Source of the DNA: Saccharomonospora piscinae
GTDB taxonomy: Bacteria; Actinomycetota; Actinomycetes; Mycobacteriales; Pseudonocardiaceae
Length of the DNA: 64,000 nucleotides
NCBI RefSeq assembly: GCF_005862235.1
Contig: NZ_VCEK01000004.1
Span: forward strand, 124,001-188,000
Reading direction: 5' to 3'
How positions within the stretch are numbered: the stretch's first letter is position 1; each line of letters opens with the position of its first letter. The translations under genes were made by a program, and so were the position numbers. The notes under the pieces are model-generated. The model saw nothing but the letters and a program-made list of their open reading frames with translations, made no database searches and was not told where the DNA came from. Below, one piece after another: positions 26,513-35,522 of this stretch.

Positions 26513-27985
26513 GTGAGCCCGGAGACCGACGAACCCGATCCGCGGCGGTGGCGGGCGCTGGCCGTCACCCTCACGGCGGGTTTCATGTCGCTGCTCGATG
26601 TCAGCATCGTGAACGTGGCGCTGCCCTCCATCCAGCGGGGACTGGGCGCGTCCCCGGCCGGCATCCAGTGGGTGGTCTCCGGTTACGCGCTGACCTTCGG
26701 ACTCGTGCTGGTCGCGGGCGGGCGCCTCGGCGACGCGCTGGGCAGGCGGCGCATGTTCTTGTTCGCGCTCTCGGCGTTCGTGCTGACGAGCGCTCTGGCT
26801 GGTGCCGCGGTCAACGAGACGATGCTGGTGGTGGCCCGGTTGTCGCAGGGCGTCGCCGCCGGGATGCTGACCCCGCAGAACAGCGGGCTGATCCAGGAGC
26901 TGTTCCGGGGGGCCGAGCGGGGCAGGGCGTTCGGCGCGTTCGGGACCACCGTGTCGCTGTCCACGGCCGTGGGGCCGGTGCTGGGCGGTGCGATCATCGC
27001 CGTGTTCGGTGCGGAGCAGGGCTGGCGTTGGGTGTTCTTCGTCAACGTGCCGATCGGCGTGCTCGCGCTGGTGCTGGCGCTGCGGCTGCTGCCCAAGGCA
27101 CCCCGCAGCACCACCCGGCTGCGGTCACAGCTCGACTTCGTGGGCATCGCGCTGCTCGGGACCGCGGTCCTGGGCCTGCTGCTGCCGTTGGTGCGCTCCG
27201 AGCAGGGCGGGCTGACGGCGCTGTGGTGGCTTCCGCTCCTCGCGGTGGTCGTCGGCCTGCTGTTCGTGCTCTGGGAACGCCGGGTGGTTCGGCGCGGCGG
27301 GTCGCCGCTGCTCGACGTGCGGCTGTTCACCGAGACTCCGGGCTACGCGACGGGCGCGGCGATCGGAACCGTCTACTTCGCGGGCTTCGCGGGGATCTGG
27401 CTCGTGTTCGCCCTGTACTTCCAGCAGGGACTGGGGTACACGCCGCTGGAGTCGGGGCTGGTGGTGACGCCGTTCGCCCTCGGCGCCGCCGTGTCGGCGA
27501 CCGTGGCGGGGCGGCTCGTGCCGCGACTGGGCCGGAAGCTGACGCTCGTGGGCCTGGCGATGGTGGCCGTGGGGCTGGGTGCCGTCGCGGTGGTGGCACC
27601 GCTCGTGTCCGCGGAACTGACCGGCTACGCCGTGGCGGCCCCGCTGCTCGTGGCGGGCCTGGGCGGGGGCATGGTGATCTCGCCGAACACGACCCTGACC
27701 CTGGACCGGGTGCCCACGCGCATGGCGGGCGTGGCCGGGGGCGCGTTGCAGACCGGGCAGCGCATCGGGACCGCGATCGGAGTCGCCGTGCTGGCGTCGG
27801 TGTTCCACGTGGGCATCGACTCGCCCGGCGGTTACGAGGCGGGACTGCGCTGGGCCATGCTGACCGCGGTGGGCATCGTCGCGGTGGCGCTGTCGCTGGC
27901 CGTGCTCGATCTGCGCAGGCGCCCACCCCGCCCGCTGGGTGGACCCCCAAGCAGGGTGACCACCAGCTCTACTCCGATGGAGTGA
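26513..27985 (+). CDS. MFS transporter, DHA2/EmrB-QacA family drug exporter
   Basis: The 490-aa membrane protein has about 14 hydrophobic segments. Family motifs seen are LLDVSIVNVALPSIQ in helix 1, WVVSGYALTFGLVLVAGGRLGD over helices 2-3, and RRRMF after it. Members export drugs and other amphiphiles by proton antiport. The substrate cannot be predicted and no regulator sits next to it. The GTG start has TACGGT 6 nt upstream; GAGGGA, which could be a ribosome site, fills the same interval. Confidence 0.9.
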   Translation: MSPETDEPDPRRWRALAVTLTAGFMSLLDVSIVNVALPSIQRGLGASPAGIQWVVSGYALTFGLVLVAGGRLGDALGRRRMFLFALSAFVLTSALAGAAVNETMLVVARLSQGVAAGMLTPQNSGLIQELFRGAERGRAFGAFGTTVSLSTAVGPVLGGAIIAVFGAEQGWRWVFFVNVPIGVLALVLALRLLPKAPRSTTRLRSQLDFVGIALLGTAVLGLLLPLVRSEQGGLTALWWLPLLAVVVGLLFVLWERRVVRRGGSPLLDVRLFTETPGYATGAAIGTVYFAGFAGIWLVFALYFQQGLGYTPLESGLVVTPFALGAAVSATVAGRLVPRLGRKLTLVGLAMVAVGLGAVAVVAPLVSAELTGYAVAAPLLVAGLGGGMVISPNTTLTLDRVPTRMAGVAGGALQTGQRIGTAIGVAVLASVFHVGIDSPGGYEAGLRWAMLTAVGIVAVALSLAVLDLRRRPPRPLGGPPSRVTTSSTPME

Positions 27986-28299
27986 TGTTCGCGCGCGGTT
28001 CGTTACGCCGTCTGGCGTAGCCTTCGGGATGCGGTGGAAGCTGGGGGGCGCCTTCGACGAACGCGCTCCCGCGTCAGGGTGGGTCTCGGCGACCGCGGGG
28101 GATCGGCCGGGCCCGGCCCCGGAGGTGTCGCGGCCGGGCGGGTCCCGACGGGAAGGGGCGGGGCTCGTCCGGCCGCCGGTCATCGCGGAGGGCTCACGCC
28201 GCCATGCCGCGTCCGGGCGGCTGCCGGGCCCGGTCGGGTTCGACGTACGCGGGCCCGGGTACCAGTGCGGCACACGGGCCGACCCGGGAGGGGACCGCG
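27986..28299. other. Intergenic region before the acyl-CoA dehydrogenase gene
   Basis: This 314-bp gap shows no supported gene. It has a TACGCC-GTCT-GGCGTA inverted repeat (28004-28019), which could terminate the MFS transcript or be an operator. It also has a 14-bp perfect palindrome GGCCGGGCCCGGCC (28105-28118). Confidence 0.45.
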
Positions 28300-30231
28300 A
28301 TGGTGTCGACATCACAACAGCCGACGGTGACCGAGAAGCAGGCACGCCAGGTGGCCGAGGAAGCCAGACAGGGCTGGGACCGGCCCTCCTTCGCGAAGGA
28401 GCTCTACCTCGGGCGGTTCCGGCTCGACCTCGTGCATCCCGAGCCCGCGAGCGGCTCGGTGGAACAGGGGCGGGCCGCGACGTTTTTGGCCCGCCTGCGG
28501 CAGTACTGCGAGACCCTCGATCCCACGATCATCGAGCGGGAGGGCCGGATTCCCGGCACCTACGTCAAGGGACTCGTCGACCTCGGTTGCTTCGGCATCA
28601 AGATCCCGGAGTCCTACGGCGGGCTCGGCCTCGGGCAGGCCGCCTACAACCGCGCGCTGATGCTCGTCGGCTCCGTTCACTCGACGCTGGCGGTGCTGCT
28701 GTCGGCGCACCAGTCCATCGGTGTACCCGAGCCGCTGAAGCTCGCGGGCACACCGGCGCAGCGGGAGACCTACCTGCCGCGTTGCGCGCGGGGCGCGGTG
28801 TCGGCGTTCCTGCTCACCGAACCCGACGTGGGTTCGGACCCGGCCCGGCTCGCCACCACCGCCACGCCCACCGCGGACGGCGCGGCCTACGAACTCGACG
28901 GTGTCAAGTTGTGGACCACCAACGGCGTGGTGGCCGAACTGCTCGTCGTCATGGCGCGGGTTCCGGCGGGCGAAGACCGGCGCGGGGGAGTGACGGCCTT
29001 CGTGGTGGAGGCCGACACCCCCGGGATCACCGTGGAACGCCGCAACGGCTTCATGGGGCTGCGTGGCATCGAGAACGGTGTCACCCGCTTCGACCGGGTC
29101 CGGGTACCCCGCGAGAACGTCATCGGCGAGGAGGGGCAGGGACTCAGGATCGCACTGGCGACACTCAACACCGGCAGGCTCTCCGTTCCCGCTTCCTGCG
29201 CGGGTGCCGCCAAGTGGGCGCTGGGCATCGCGCGCCAGTGGTCGGCGGAGCGCGTGCAGTGGGGCAGGCCGATCGGCGAGCACGAGGCCGTCGCCGGGAA
29301 GATCTCGTTCATCGCGGCGACGGCGTTCGCGCTGGAATCGGTGGTGGAGCTCACCTCCCGCCTCGCCGACGAGGGCCGCCACGACATTCGCATCGAGGCC
29401 GCCCTCGCCAAGCTCTGGGCCAGCGAGATGGCGTGGCTGATCGCCGACGAGCTGGTGCAGATCCGCGGCGGCCGGGGCTACGAGACCGCCGAATCGCTCG
29501 CCGCGCGCGGGGAGCGCGCGGTCCCGGCCGAGCAGCTGCTCCGCGACCTGCGCATCAACCGGATCTTCGAGGGCTCCACGGAGATCATGCACCTGCTCAT
29601 CGCCAGGGAGGCGGTGGACGCCCACCTCGCCGCCGCGGGTGAGCTCGCGGACCCGGACGCCGACCTGCGCGCGAAGCTGCGGGCGGCGGCCGGGGCCAGC
29701 GGCTTCTACGCGCGCTGGCTACCGAGGCTGCTGGCCGGTGCCGGCCTCAACCCGGCGGCGTACCCGGAGTTCGGTGAGCTGGCCCCGCACCTGCGGCAGG
29801 CCGAGCGCCACGCACGCAAGCTCGCCAGGGCCACCTTCTACGGAATGGCACGCTGGCAGGCCCGGCTGGAGCGCAGGCAGGGCTTTCTCGGGCGGGTCGT
29901 GGACATCGGCGCCGAACTGTTCGCCCAGTCGGCGGCCTGCGTGCGCGCGGCGTCGATCCGGGCCGAGGACGAACAGCGGGGCGAGACCGCGGTGGGCCTC
30001 GCCGACGCCTTCTGCCGCCAGTCGAGGCTGCGGGTCGAGCGGCTGTTCGCGGCGCTGTGGACCAACACCGACAGCAGCGACCGCGAGCTGGCGCGCGCGG
30101 TGCTCGACGGCCGGTTCACCTGGCTGGAAGCGGGAGTGCTGGACCCGAGCGAGGGAACCGGGCCGTGGATCGCGGACTGGAGCCCCGGCGCGTCGACCGA
30201 GCCCGACGTGGCCCGCCGCTACGACGGCTAG
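28300..30231 (+). CDS. Acyl-CoA dehydrogenase family protein (long form)
   Basis: The 643-aa flavoenzyme carries the acyl-CoA dehydrogenase signatures LTEPDVGSDPARLATT, WTTNGVVAELLVVMAR and a GGRGYETAESL segment with the expected catalytic Glu. At 643 residues it is about 250 longer than simple members. The extra C-terminal helical part (residues about 430-643) is as in VLCAD-like bacterial FadE proteins. It likely oxidises fatty acyl-CoA in beta-oxidation. The ATG at 28300 follows GGGAGGGG; earlier in-frame starts lack a ribosome site. Its stop touches the third 21-bp array. Confidence 0.9.
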   Translation: MVSTSQQPTVTEKQARQVAEEARQGWDRPSFAKELYLGRFRLDLVHPEPASGSVEQGRAATFLARLRQYCETLDPTIIEREGRIPGTYVKGLVDLGCFGIKIPESYGGLGLGQAAYNRALMLVGSVHSTLAVLLSAHQSIGVPEPLKLAGTPAQRETYLPRCARGAVSAFLLTEPDVGSDPARLATTATPTADGAAYELDGVKLWTTNGVVAELLVVMARVPAGEDRRGGVTAFVVEADTPGITVERRNGFMGLRGIENGVTRFDRVRVPRENVIGEEGQGLRIALATLNTGRLSVPASCAGAAKWALGIARQWSAERVQWGRPIGEHEAVAGKISFIAATAFALESVVELTSRLADEGRHDIRIEAALAKLWASEMAWLIADELVQIRGGRGYETAESLAARGERAVPAEQLLRDLRINRIFEGSTEIMHLLIAREAVDAHLAAAGELADPDADLRAKLRAAAGASGFYARWLPRLLAGAGLNPAAYPEFGELAPHLRQAERHARKLARATFYGMARWQARLERRQGFLGRVVDIGAELFAQSAACVRAASIRAEDEQRGETAVGLADAFCRQSRLRVERLFAALWTNTDSSDRELARAVLDGRFTWLEAGVLDPSEGTGPWIADWSPGASTEPDVARRYDG

Positions 30232-30234
30232 AAC

Positions 30235-30350
30235 ACCGTGTCCGCAGCCTGTGCAGCCGTGTCCGCACTTCCCGTAGTCGTGTCCGCACCGCACGATGCG
30301 AACACGGCTACGTAGGCTGCGGACACGGCTACGTGGGCTGCGGACACGGT
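30235..30350. repeat. 21-bp-period opposed GTGTCCGCA array (locus 3), acyl-CoA dehydrogenase/dedA junction
   Basis: Forward copies of CCGTGTCCGCA-type units start at 30235, 30256 and 30277. Inverted copies TGCG(A/G)ACACGG start at 30297, 30318 and 30339. Every step is 21 bp. The two arms pair into a stem of about 54 bp with mismatches mostly in the linkers. The array begins 3 nt after the acyl-CoA dehydrogenase stop and ends 11 nt before the dedA stop. It is the most symmetric of the three copies. Confidence 0.9.
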
Positions 30351-30361
30351 TGCGGGGGCGG

Positions 30362-31015
30362 TCAGCCTCGGCCGTCGGCCGAGTCCTGCGCGGCGGCGGC
30401 CAGCGCGGCGGCGGCCTTGCGCTTCTTGTAGCGGATGAGGAAGAAGACGCCGACGGCCGCAAGCACGCCCACGACGATCAGGCCGCCGGTGCTGAGCACG
30501 TGTTCCACCCGGCGCGCGGCCTCGCCGAGCGCCGCTCCCAGACTGACGTGCAGCACCGACCAGCAGAAGGCTCCGGACACGGCGGCGGGCAGGAACTTCC
30601 GGTAGGGCAGTCCCGACGTACCCGCCGACGCCGGGGTGAGCGTGCGCACGACCGGCAGGAACCGCGCGAAGAACACCGCCCACGCCCCCCGGCGTTGGAG
30701 GATGCCGGTGGCCTTGTCCCAGGCGTCGGTGCCGTAGCGCTGGATGAGCTTGGTCTCCCGCAGCCGTGGGCCGTACCGGCGGCCGAGGGCATACCCGATC
30801 GAGTCGCCGATACCGGCACAGGCCGTGACGACGAGGACGAGGACCACGAACCGCGGTGCCGTGGTCGCGGTCGTGGCCGCGATGAGCAGCCCCGACTCGC
30901 CGGGGGCGATGAAACCCAGGCCGATCGTGCATTCCAGCAGCACCAGCAGGCCTGTCGCCCCGACGAGGGCCGGTTGCGGCAGGCCTTGCAGCCAGTTGAG
31001 CACGTCGGTTACCAC
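30362..31015 (-). CDS. DedA family (VTT domain) membrane protein
   Basis: The 217-aa protein has the DedA/VTT signatures GFIAPGESGLLIA near residue 35 and FFARFLPVVRTLTPASAG near 115-132, with four or five hydrophobic segments and a Lys-rich C-terminal tail. Relatives act as lipid scramblases or flippases and support proton-motive homeostasis. The GTG at 31015 follows GGGGGAA. It lies downstream of lipA on the same strand with a 143-bp gap that contains a TACCGT -10-like site at 31078-31083. Confidence 0.9.
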   Translation of the reverse strand: MVTDVLNWLQGLPQPALVGATGLLVLLECTIGLGFIAPGESGLLIAATTATTAPRFVVLVLVVTACAGIGDSIGYALGRRYGPRLRETKLIQRYGTDAWDKATGILQRRGAWAVFFARFLPVVRTLTPASAGTSGLPYRKFLPAAVSGAFCWSVLHVSLGAALGEAARRVEHVLSTGGLIVVGVLAAVGVFFLIRYKKRKAAAALAAAAQDSADGRG

Positions 31016-31158
31016 GGGTTCCCCCTGCTTGTCGTCATCGCTGGACCGAGTGATCGGGCGGTCTTACGCGTACGACGACGGTAGCGGCCGGTCGGTTCAC
31101 CCGCTCCAGGGGATTTCCCGGATTTTTTCGTGCGCTCAAAGCCCGAGCTGTTCAGTTG

Positions 31159-32166
31159 TCAGCGCATGCGCGACAGCACGCTGCTGGCCTCCTGGGCGGC
31201 GGGTGCCGCCGCGGCGAGGTGCTGGAGGTTATCCGGCAGGGATTCGCCACGATGGTGCTTGGTCTGGGCGAACAGCTTGCCCGCACGGTACGACGATCGC
31301 ACCAGCGGGCCCGCCATGACGCCCTTGAAGCCCAACGACTCGGCCGCCTTCGTGTGTTCCACGAACTCCTCGGGTTTCACCCACCGATCCACCGGATGAT
31401 GCCGGACCGAGGGACGCAGGTACTGCGTGATGGTCAGAATCTCGCAGCCCGCCTCGACGAGGTCGCGCATCGCGGGCTCGACCTCCTCTGGGGTCTCACC
31501 CATGCCGAGGATGAGGTTCGACTTGGTGACCAGGCCGTAGTCCCGTGCCCGGCGGATGACCTCCAGCGACCGGTCGTAGCGGAAGCCGGGGCGGATGCGC
31601 TTGAACACGCTCGGCACGGTCTCGACGTTGTGGGCGAGCACCTCGGGCTCGGACCCGAAGACCTCGGCCAGCTGGTCGTCGTCGGCGTTGAAGTCGGGGA
31701 TGAGCAGTTCCACACCGGTACCCGGGTTCATCGCGTGGATCTGCCGCACGGTCTCGGCGTAGAGCCAGGCCCCGCCGTCGGGCAGGTCGTCGCGGGCCAC
31801 CCCGGTCACGGTGGAGTAGCGCAGGCCCATCGCCTGCACGCTCTCGGCGACCCGCCTCGGCTCGTCCCGGTCGAGTTCGGCGGGCTTACCGGTGTCGATC
31901 TGGCAGAAGTCGCAGCGCCGGGTGCACTGGTCCCCGCCGATCAGGAAGGTGGCCTCGCGGTCCTCCCAGCACTCGTAGATGTTGGGACAGCCCGCCTCCT
32001 CGCACACGGTGTGCAGGCCCTCGCGCCGGACCAGTCCCTTGAGTTCCGTGAACTCGGGGCCCATTCGCGCGCGGGTCTTGATCCACGACGGCTTCTTCTC
32101 GATCGGTGTCTGGCTGTTGCGGACCTCCAGTCGCAGCAGCTTCCGACCCTCCGGCACCACAGTCAC
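31159..32166 (-). CDS. lipA: Lipoyl synthase
   Basis: This 335-aa radical SAM enzyme inserts two sulfurs into protein-bound octanoyl groups. The radical SAM cluster motif is CTRRCDFC, and the auxiliary cluster cysteines are in [13 protein letters not shown]. It acts after LipB on the E2 protein encoded at 37908. The GTG at 32166 has TAGGCT 6 nt upstream, suggesting a leaderless mRNA. In mycobacteria lipA directly follows lipB, but here four genes lie between them. Confidence 0.96.
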   Translation of the reverse strand: MTVVPEGRKLLRLEVRNSQTPIEKKPSWIKTRARMGPEFTELKGLVRREGLHTVCEEAGCPNIYECWEDREATFLIGGDQCTRRCDFCQIDTGKPAELDRDEPRRVAESVQAMGLRYSTVTGVARDDLPDGGAWLYAETVRQIHAMNPGTGVELLIPDFNADDDQLAEVFGSEPEVLAHNVETVPSVFKRIRPGFRYDRSLEVIRRARDYGLVTKSNLILGMGETPEEVEPAMRDLVEAGCEILTITQYLRPSVRHHPVDRWVKPEEFVEHTKAAESLGFKGVMAGPLVRSSYRAGKLFAQTKHHRGESLPDNLQHLAAAAPAAQEASSVLSRMR

Positions 32167-32172
32167 GGGCCC

Positions 32173-32178
32173 AGCCTA
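32173..32178 (-). promoter_or_regulatory. -10 element of leaderless lipA promoter
   Basis: TAGGCT on the minus strand lies 6 nt before the GTG at 32166. Confidence 0.5.
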
Positions 32179-32202
32179 CGCCCGGGGTGGTGGTGATCTC
32201 GA

Positions 32203-33159
32203 CTACGCGGGATCGGGGGTGACGCGGGTCAAGTCCGCCGTCAGTTCCCAGAGGCCCCGGCCCGTGTGTGGGTCCAGCGCGCGGCGGGGGACGCGCACCC
32301 GGGTGGGATAGCCCCGGACGCCTCCCGGGCCGTGCGGGCCGAGGTAGTCGCCGCCACGGACGTCGGGCGCGGTGGCGGCGTAGAGCTGGGGCAGCGTCCC
32401 GGTTCGCGCGGGTTGCCCGAGTGCCAGGTCACCGATGCGGGCCCCCGCGCTCATGACCGCCCGCACCAGCGGCTGCGCGTACGCGCCGGCCATGGCGGTG
32501 GTGAGCCCGGTCCTGGTGTAGCCGGGATGGGCGGCGACGCTGCGCACGGTGCTGCCCGCGTCGGTCAGCCGCCGCTGCAGTTCCTGCGCGAACACGATGT
32601 TGGCGAGTTTCGACTGCGCGTAGGCGGTGGCCGGGTTGTACCGGCGGCGGTGGAAGTGGGGGTCCGCCAGGTCGAGGCGGCCCCGGTGGCCGACGAGGCT
32701 GGCGACCGTGACCACCCTGGCCTCGGTGCCACGTCGCAGCGCGGGCATCAGCAGCCAGGTGAGCGCCGCGTGCCCCAGGTGGTTGGTGGCGAACTGGGCC
32801 TCGAAACCGTCCGCCGTCTCGGTCCTGGGCGGTGCCATGATCCCGGCGTTGGAGATCAGGACGTCCAGCCGGTCGTCCGTGAGTTCCCGGGCCCGCTCGG
32901 CGCAGCGGCGCACCGAGTCCAGCGAGGCCAGATCGCAGCTCACGAGTGCGGGCTCGGCCCGCGCGACGGTCCGGACGGCGGCGAGCGCGCGCTGCCCGCG
33001 TCCGGCGTCCCGGCAGGCCAGCAGCACGGTCGCGCCCCGGGCCGCCAGCACCCTGGCGGTGTGCAGTCCCAGTCCGGAGTTGGCGCCGGTGACCAGCACG
33101 GTCCGGCCGCTCTGGTCGGGAATGTCGGCTTCGGTCCACGCACTGCTCGATCGGCTCAT
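32203..33159 (-). CDS. SDR family oxidoreductase
   Basis: The 318-aa short-chain dehydrogenase has the cofactor motif TGANSGLGLHTA, the NAG motif (ISNAGIMAPP) and the catalytic YAQSK with an upstream Ser in VASLVG. It resembles retinol dehydrogenase/WWOX-like oxidoreductases. The substrate is unknown. The ATG at 33159 gives the usual N-terminus; a TTG at 33171 would add four residues. It lies in the group inserted between lipA and lipB. Confidence 0.88.
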   Translation of the reverse strand: MSRSSSAWTEADIPDQSGRTVLVTGANSGLGLHTARVLAARGATVLLACRDAGRGQRALAAVRTVARAEPALVSCDLASLDSVRRCAERARELTDDRLDVLISNAGIMAPPRTETADGFEAQFATNHLGHAALTWLLMPALRRGTEARVVTVASLVGHRGRLDLADPHFHRRRYNPATAYAQSKLANIVFAQELQRRLTDAGSTVRSVAAHPGYTRTGLTTAMAGAYAQPLVRAVMSAGARIGDLALGQPARTGTLPQLYAATAPDVRGGDYLGPHGPGGVRGYPTRVRVPRRALDPHTGRGLWELTADLTRVTPDPA

Positions 33160-33224
33160 CGGATCAGTCAACTACAGTCCGCTGCCGGTTCGCCACGATG
33201 CCAGCCCACGACGTTTGCGCTCGC

Positions 33225-33773
33225 TCACGCCGAGGGCGCCAGCCTGCGCAGCCACCGCCCCACCGACCTGCCCGGCCGCACGCGACGCGGGCGGTCCCGC
33301 TGGTCCAGCAACGCCACGAGCGTGGCGCCGATGCGGGCGAGGTCGTCGGCCCCGTCGTGCGGCTCGCCGAGACCGGAGGTGACCGCGAGCAGGCGCAGTT
33401 CGGCCTGGTGTGCCCGGCGCAGCGCGGGGTGGCGCTGCACGTTCGCCGCCAGGACCGCGTGCAGGTCCGGCTCCGCACGCACGGCGGCGCGCCACGCCCG
33501 CGACACGGTGTCGAGGTGGTCGCCGTGCTCGGCGCTGCGCTCGCCGGGGATCTCGCCCGCGTTCTCGGGCCCGGCCAGCCGGGCGCGAAGGTGCCCGGTG
33601 AGTAGCTGGGTCCAGCGGTGGTGCAGGGCGAGCAGCAGGCGCTCCTCGGTTCCGAACATCGTGGCGGCTCCGTCGACGTGGTCGAACGGGATGCGGTGGT
33701 CGTCGTCGCGTCGCGCCAGGTCCACGGCGTTGTCCATGATCCGGCGGCGGCGGTAGTACTCGTTCCACCCCAT
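33225..33773 (-). CDS. Conserved hypothetical protein divergent from TetR regulator
   Basis: The 182-aa protein begins MGWNEYYRRRRIMDNAVDLARR and is mostly helical, with no membrane or signal segment. The family is not recognised. The ATG follows GGGGAG. It faces the tetR gene across a 138-bp gap with two copies of a CATACC-N3-GGTATG palindrome, so it is the most likely regulated target besides tetR itself. Confidence 0.75.
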   Translation of the reverse strand: MGWNEYYRRRRIMDNAVDLARRDDDHRIPFDHVDGAATMFGTEERLLLALHHRWTQLLTGHLRARLAGPENAGEIPGERSAEHGDHLDTVSRAWRAAVRAEPDLHAVLAANVQRHPALRRAHQAELRLLAVTSGLGEPHDGADDLARIGATLVALLDQRDRPRRVRPGRSVGRWLRRLAPSA

Positions 33774-33835
33774 GGCTGTGTCTCCCCTTTCCGGCCGGTT
33801 CTCCCCCGTGAGCCGGACCTACCCGGAGTCTGTGG

Positions 33836-33850
33836 CATACCCCCGGTATG
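33836..33850. promoter_or_regulatory. TetR operator copy 1 (CATACC-CCC-GGTATG)
   Basis: This perfect 6-3-6 palindrome has its centre 30 bp from an identical-arm second copy, about three helical turns. It lies between divergent genes, on the side nearer the 182-aa gene. Confidence 0.7.
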
Positions 33851-33865
33851 GTCCGCTGAGATCAA

Positions 33866-33880
33866 CATACCATCGGTATG
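33866..33880. promoter_or_regulatory. TetR operator copy 2 (CATACC-ATC-GGTATG)
   Basis: This second perfect copy of the palindrome ends 18 bp before the tetR -10 element, so it overlaps the expected -35 region. That is a classical autorepression layout. Confidence 0.7.
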
Positions 33881-33898
33881 CCCCGATGGGTGAGCGCG

Positions 33899-33904
33899 TA
33901 AGGT
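33899..33904 (+). promoter_or_regulatory. -10 element of leaderless tetR promoter
   Basis: TAAGGT lies 7 nt before the GTG at 33912. Confidence 0.5.
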
Positions 33905-33911
33905 TGTGAGC

Positions 33912-34532
33912 GTGGCGACAGCGAGGTCCAGGCGGGACGACTACTCCGAGTCCACCCGTGGCGCACTGCTCGACAGCGCGGTGGCCCTGTTCACCGAGCG
34001 CGGCTACGCGGGCACGTCGCTCGACGAGATCGCCCGGCGTTCCCGGGTGACCAAGGGCGCGCTCTACCACCACTTCAGCGGCAAGCAGGCCGTCTTCGAG
34101 GCCGCGTTCGACGTCGTGGAGACCGAGGTCAAGGGCAGGCTGGAGAAGACCCTGCGCGGATCGCAACCGCCCTGGGACCGCGCGCTCGCCGGGCTGCGCG
34201 ACTTCATCGCCGCGTGCCTCGACCCGGCCTACCAGCGGATCGCGCTGCACGAGGCGCCCGTGGTGATGGGCTGGCAACGCTGGCGCGACGCCGAGGACCG
34301 GTACAGCTTCGGGTTGATCAAGGAAGCGCTCCAGGACCTGATCGACGCGGGCGACGTGGCGGCCGTACCGGTGGACGTCACCTCCCGGCTGCTGTTCGGG
34401 GCACTGTGCGGTGCCGCGACCGACATCGCGAACTCGGCCGAGCCCGAGCGTGTCGGAGCCGAGATCGAGCAGGTCGTCGTCGCCCTCCTGCACCAGGTGC
34501 GGCTCACCGCGCCGCCCTCGGAATCCGGTTAG
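33912..34532 (+). CDS. TetR/AcrR family transcriptional regulator
   Basis: The 206-aa repressor has the N-terminal TetR helix-turn-helix around residues 12-58: ALFTERGYAGTSLDEIARRS, then TKGALYHHFSGKQAVFEAAF. A variable ligand-binding domain follows. Two perfect palindromes upstream are likely its operators. The GTG at 33912 is preferred because TAAGGT sits 7 nt before it; a GTG two codons earlier (33906) is the alternative. The next gene, an LLM oxidoreductase, starts 10 nt after its stop. Confidence 0.92.
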   Translation: MATARSRRDDYSESTRGALLDSAVALFTERGYAGTSLDEIARRSRVTKGALYHHFSGKQAVFEAAFDVVETEVKGRLEKTLRGSQPPWDRALAGLRDFIAACLDPAYQRIALHEAPVVMGWQRWRDAEDRYSFGLIKEALQDLIDAGDVAAVPVDVTSRLLFGALCGAATDIANSAEPERVGAEIEQVVVALLHQVRLTAPPSESG

Positions 34533-34535
34533 GCT
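34530..34535 (+). promoter_or_regulatory. -10 element of leaderless LLM-gene promoter, overlapping the tetR stop
   Basis: TAGGCT includes the tetR TAG stop and lies 7 nt before the GTG at 34543. The oxidoreductase could thus be expressed apart from tetR. Confidence 0.45.
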
Positions 34536-34542
34536 CGGGCGC

Positions 34543-35478
34543 GTGAAACTCAGGATCTTCACCGAACCCCAGCAAGGCGCGAGCTACGACGACCTGCTGC
34601 GCGTGGCGAGGGCGACCGAGGACGCGGGCTTCGACGCGTTCTTCCGGTCCGATCACTACTTGAAGATGGGCTCCGCCAGCGGACTGCCCGGCCCGACCGA
34701 TGCCTGGATCACCCTGGCCGGGCTGGCGCGGGAGACCTCCCGGCTGCGCCTCGGCACGCTGGTCACCGCCGCGACGTTCCGGCACCCCTCGGTGCTCGCG
34801 ATCTCCGCGGCCCAGGTCGACCAGATGTCCGGTGGCCGCATCGAGTTCGGTCTGGGGTCGGGCTGGTACGCCGACGAGCACACGGCCTACGGCATCGACC
34901 TGCCGCCCACCCGCGAGCTGTTCGACCGGTACACGGAGCAACTTCAGATCATCACCGGGCTGTGGGAGACGCCCGACGGCGAGACGTTCTGTTTCGACGG
35001 CGAGCACTACACCCTCAGGGAGGCTCCCGGCCTGCCCAAGCCCGCCCAGCGCCCCCGTCCGCCGGTCATCCTCGGCGGCACGGGCAAGAAGCGCACCCCG
35101 GCGCTCGCGGCTCGTTACGCCGACGAGTTCAACGTGCCGTTCAACGACATCGAGACCGCGCGTGCGCAGTACGAGCGCGTGGCCGACGCCGCGGAGGCCG
35201 AGGGCCGCGGCCGCGACGCCATCATCCGGTCGGCGGCGCTCGTGGTGGCCGTGGGCAAGGACGACGCCGAAGTCGCCCGCCGTGCCGCCGCCATCGGCCG
35301 CGAGCCGGACGAACTCAGGGCGAACGGGATCGCGGGGTCCGTGGCCGAGGCCGTCGACACGATCGGCCGCTGGCGCGAGCGCACCGGTGTCACCCGGCTC
35401 TACCTCCAGGTGCTCGACCTCTCCGACCTCGAGCACCTCGACCTGATCGCGTCCGAGGTGGCGCCGCAGCTGGCCTGA
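34543..35478 (+). CDS. LLM class (F420-dependent type) oxidoreductase
   Basis: The 311-aa luciferase-like TIM-barrel protein shows RLRLGTLVTAATFRHPSVLA, GGRIEFGLGSGWYADEH and the C-terminal AEAVDTIGRWRERTGVTRLYLQ. The family (TIGR03560-like) uses F420 or FMN, and a cofactor choice cannot be made from sequence alone. The GTG at 34543 gives the canonical KLRIFTEPQ start. It is convergent with lipB across a 13-bp hairpin. Confidence 0.88.
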   Translation: MKLRIFTEPQQGASYDDLLRVARATEDAGFDAFFRSDHYLKMGSASGLPGPTDAWITLAGLARETSRLRLGTLVTAATFRHPSVLAISAAQVDQMSGGRIEFGLGSGWYADEHTAYGIDLPPTRELFDRYTEQLQIITGLWETPDGETFCFDGEHYTLREAPGLPKPAQRPRPPVILGGTGKKRTPALAARYADEFNVPFNDIETARAQYERVADAAEAEGRGRDAIIRSAALVVAVGKDDAEVARRAAAIGREPDELRANGIAGSVAEAVDTIGRWRERTGVTRLYLQVLDLSDLEHLDLIASEVAPQLA

Positions 35479-35481
35479 CGG

Positions 35482-35522
35482 CGCCGGGCCGGTGGCCCCG
35501 CCGAGAGGTCACCGGCCCGGCG
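35482..35522. terminator. 13-bp perfect hairpin between LLM gene and lipB
   Basis: CGCCGGGCCGGTG (35482-35494) pairs perfectly with CACCGGCCCGGCG (35510-35522). It fills the 48-bp gap between convergent stops and has no T-run. Confidence 0.7.

Noticed and set aside
28034-28330. 98-codon frame before the acyl-CoA dehydrogenase gene
   Set aside because: It is Gly/Arg-rich, overlaps the well-supported ATG at 28300 in another frame and has no ribosome site.
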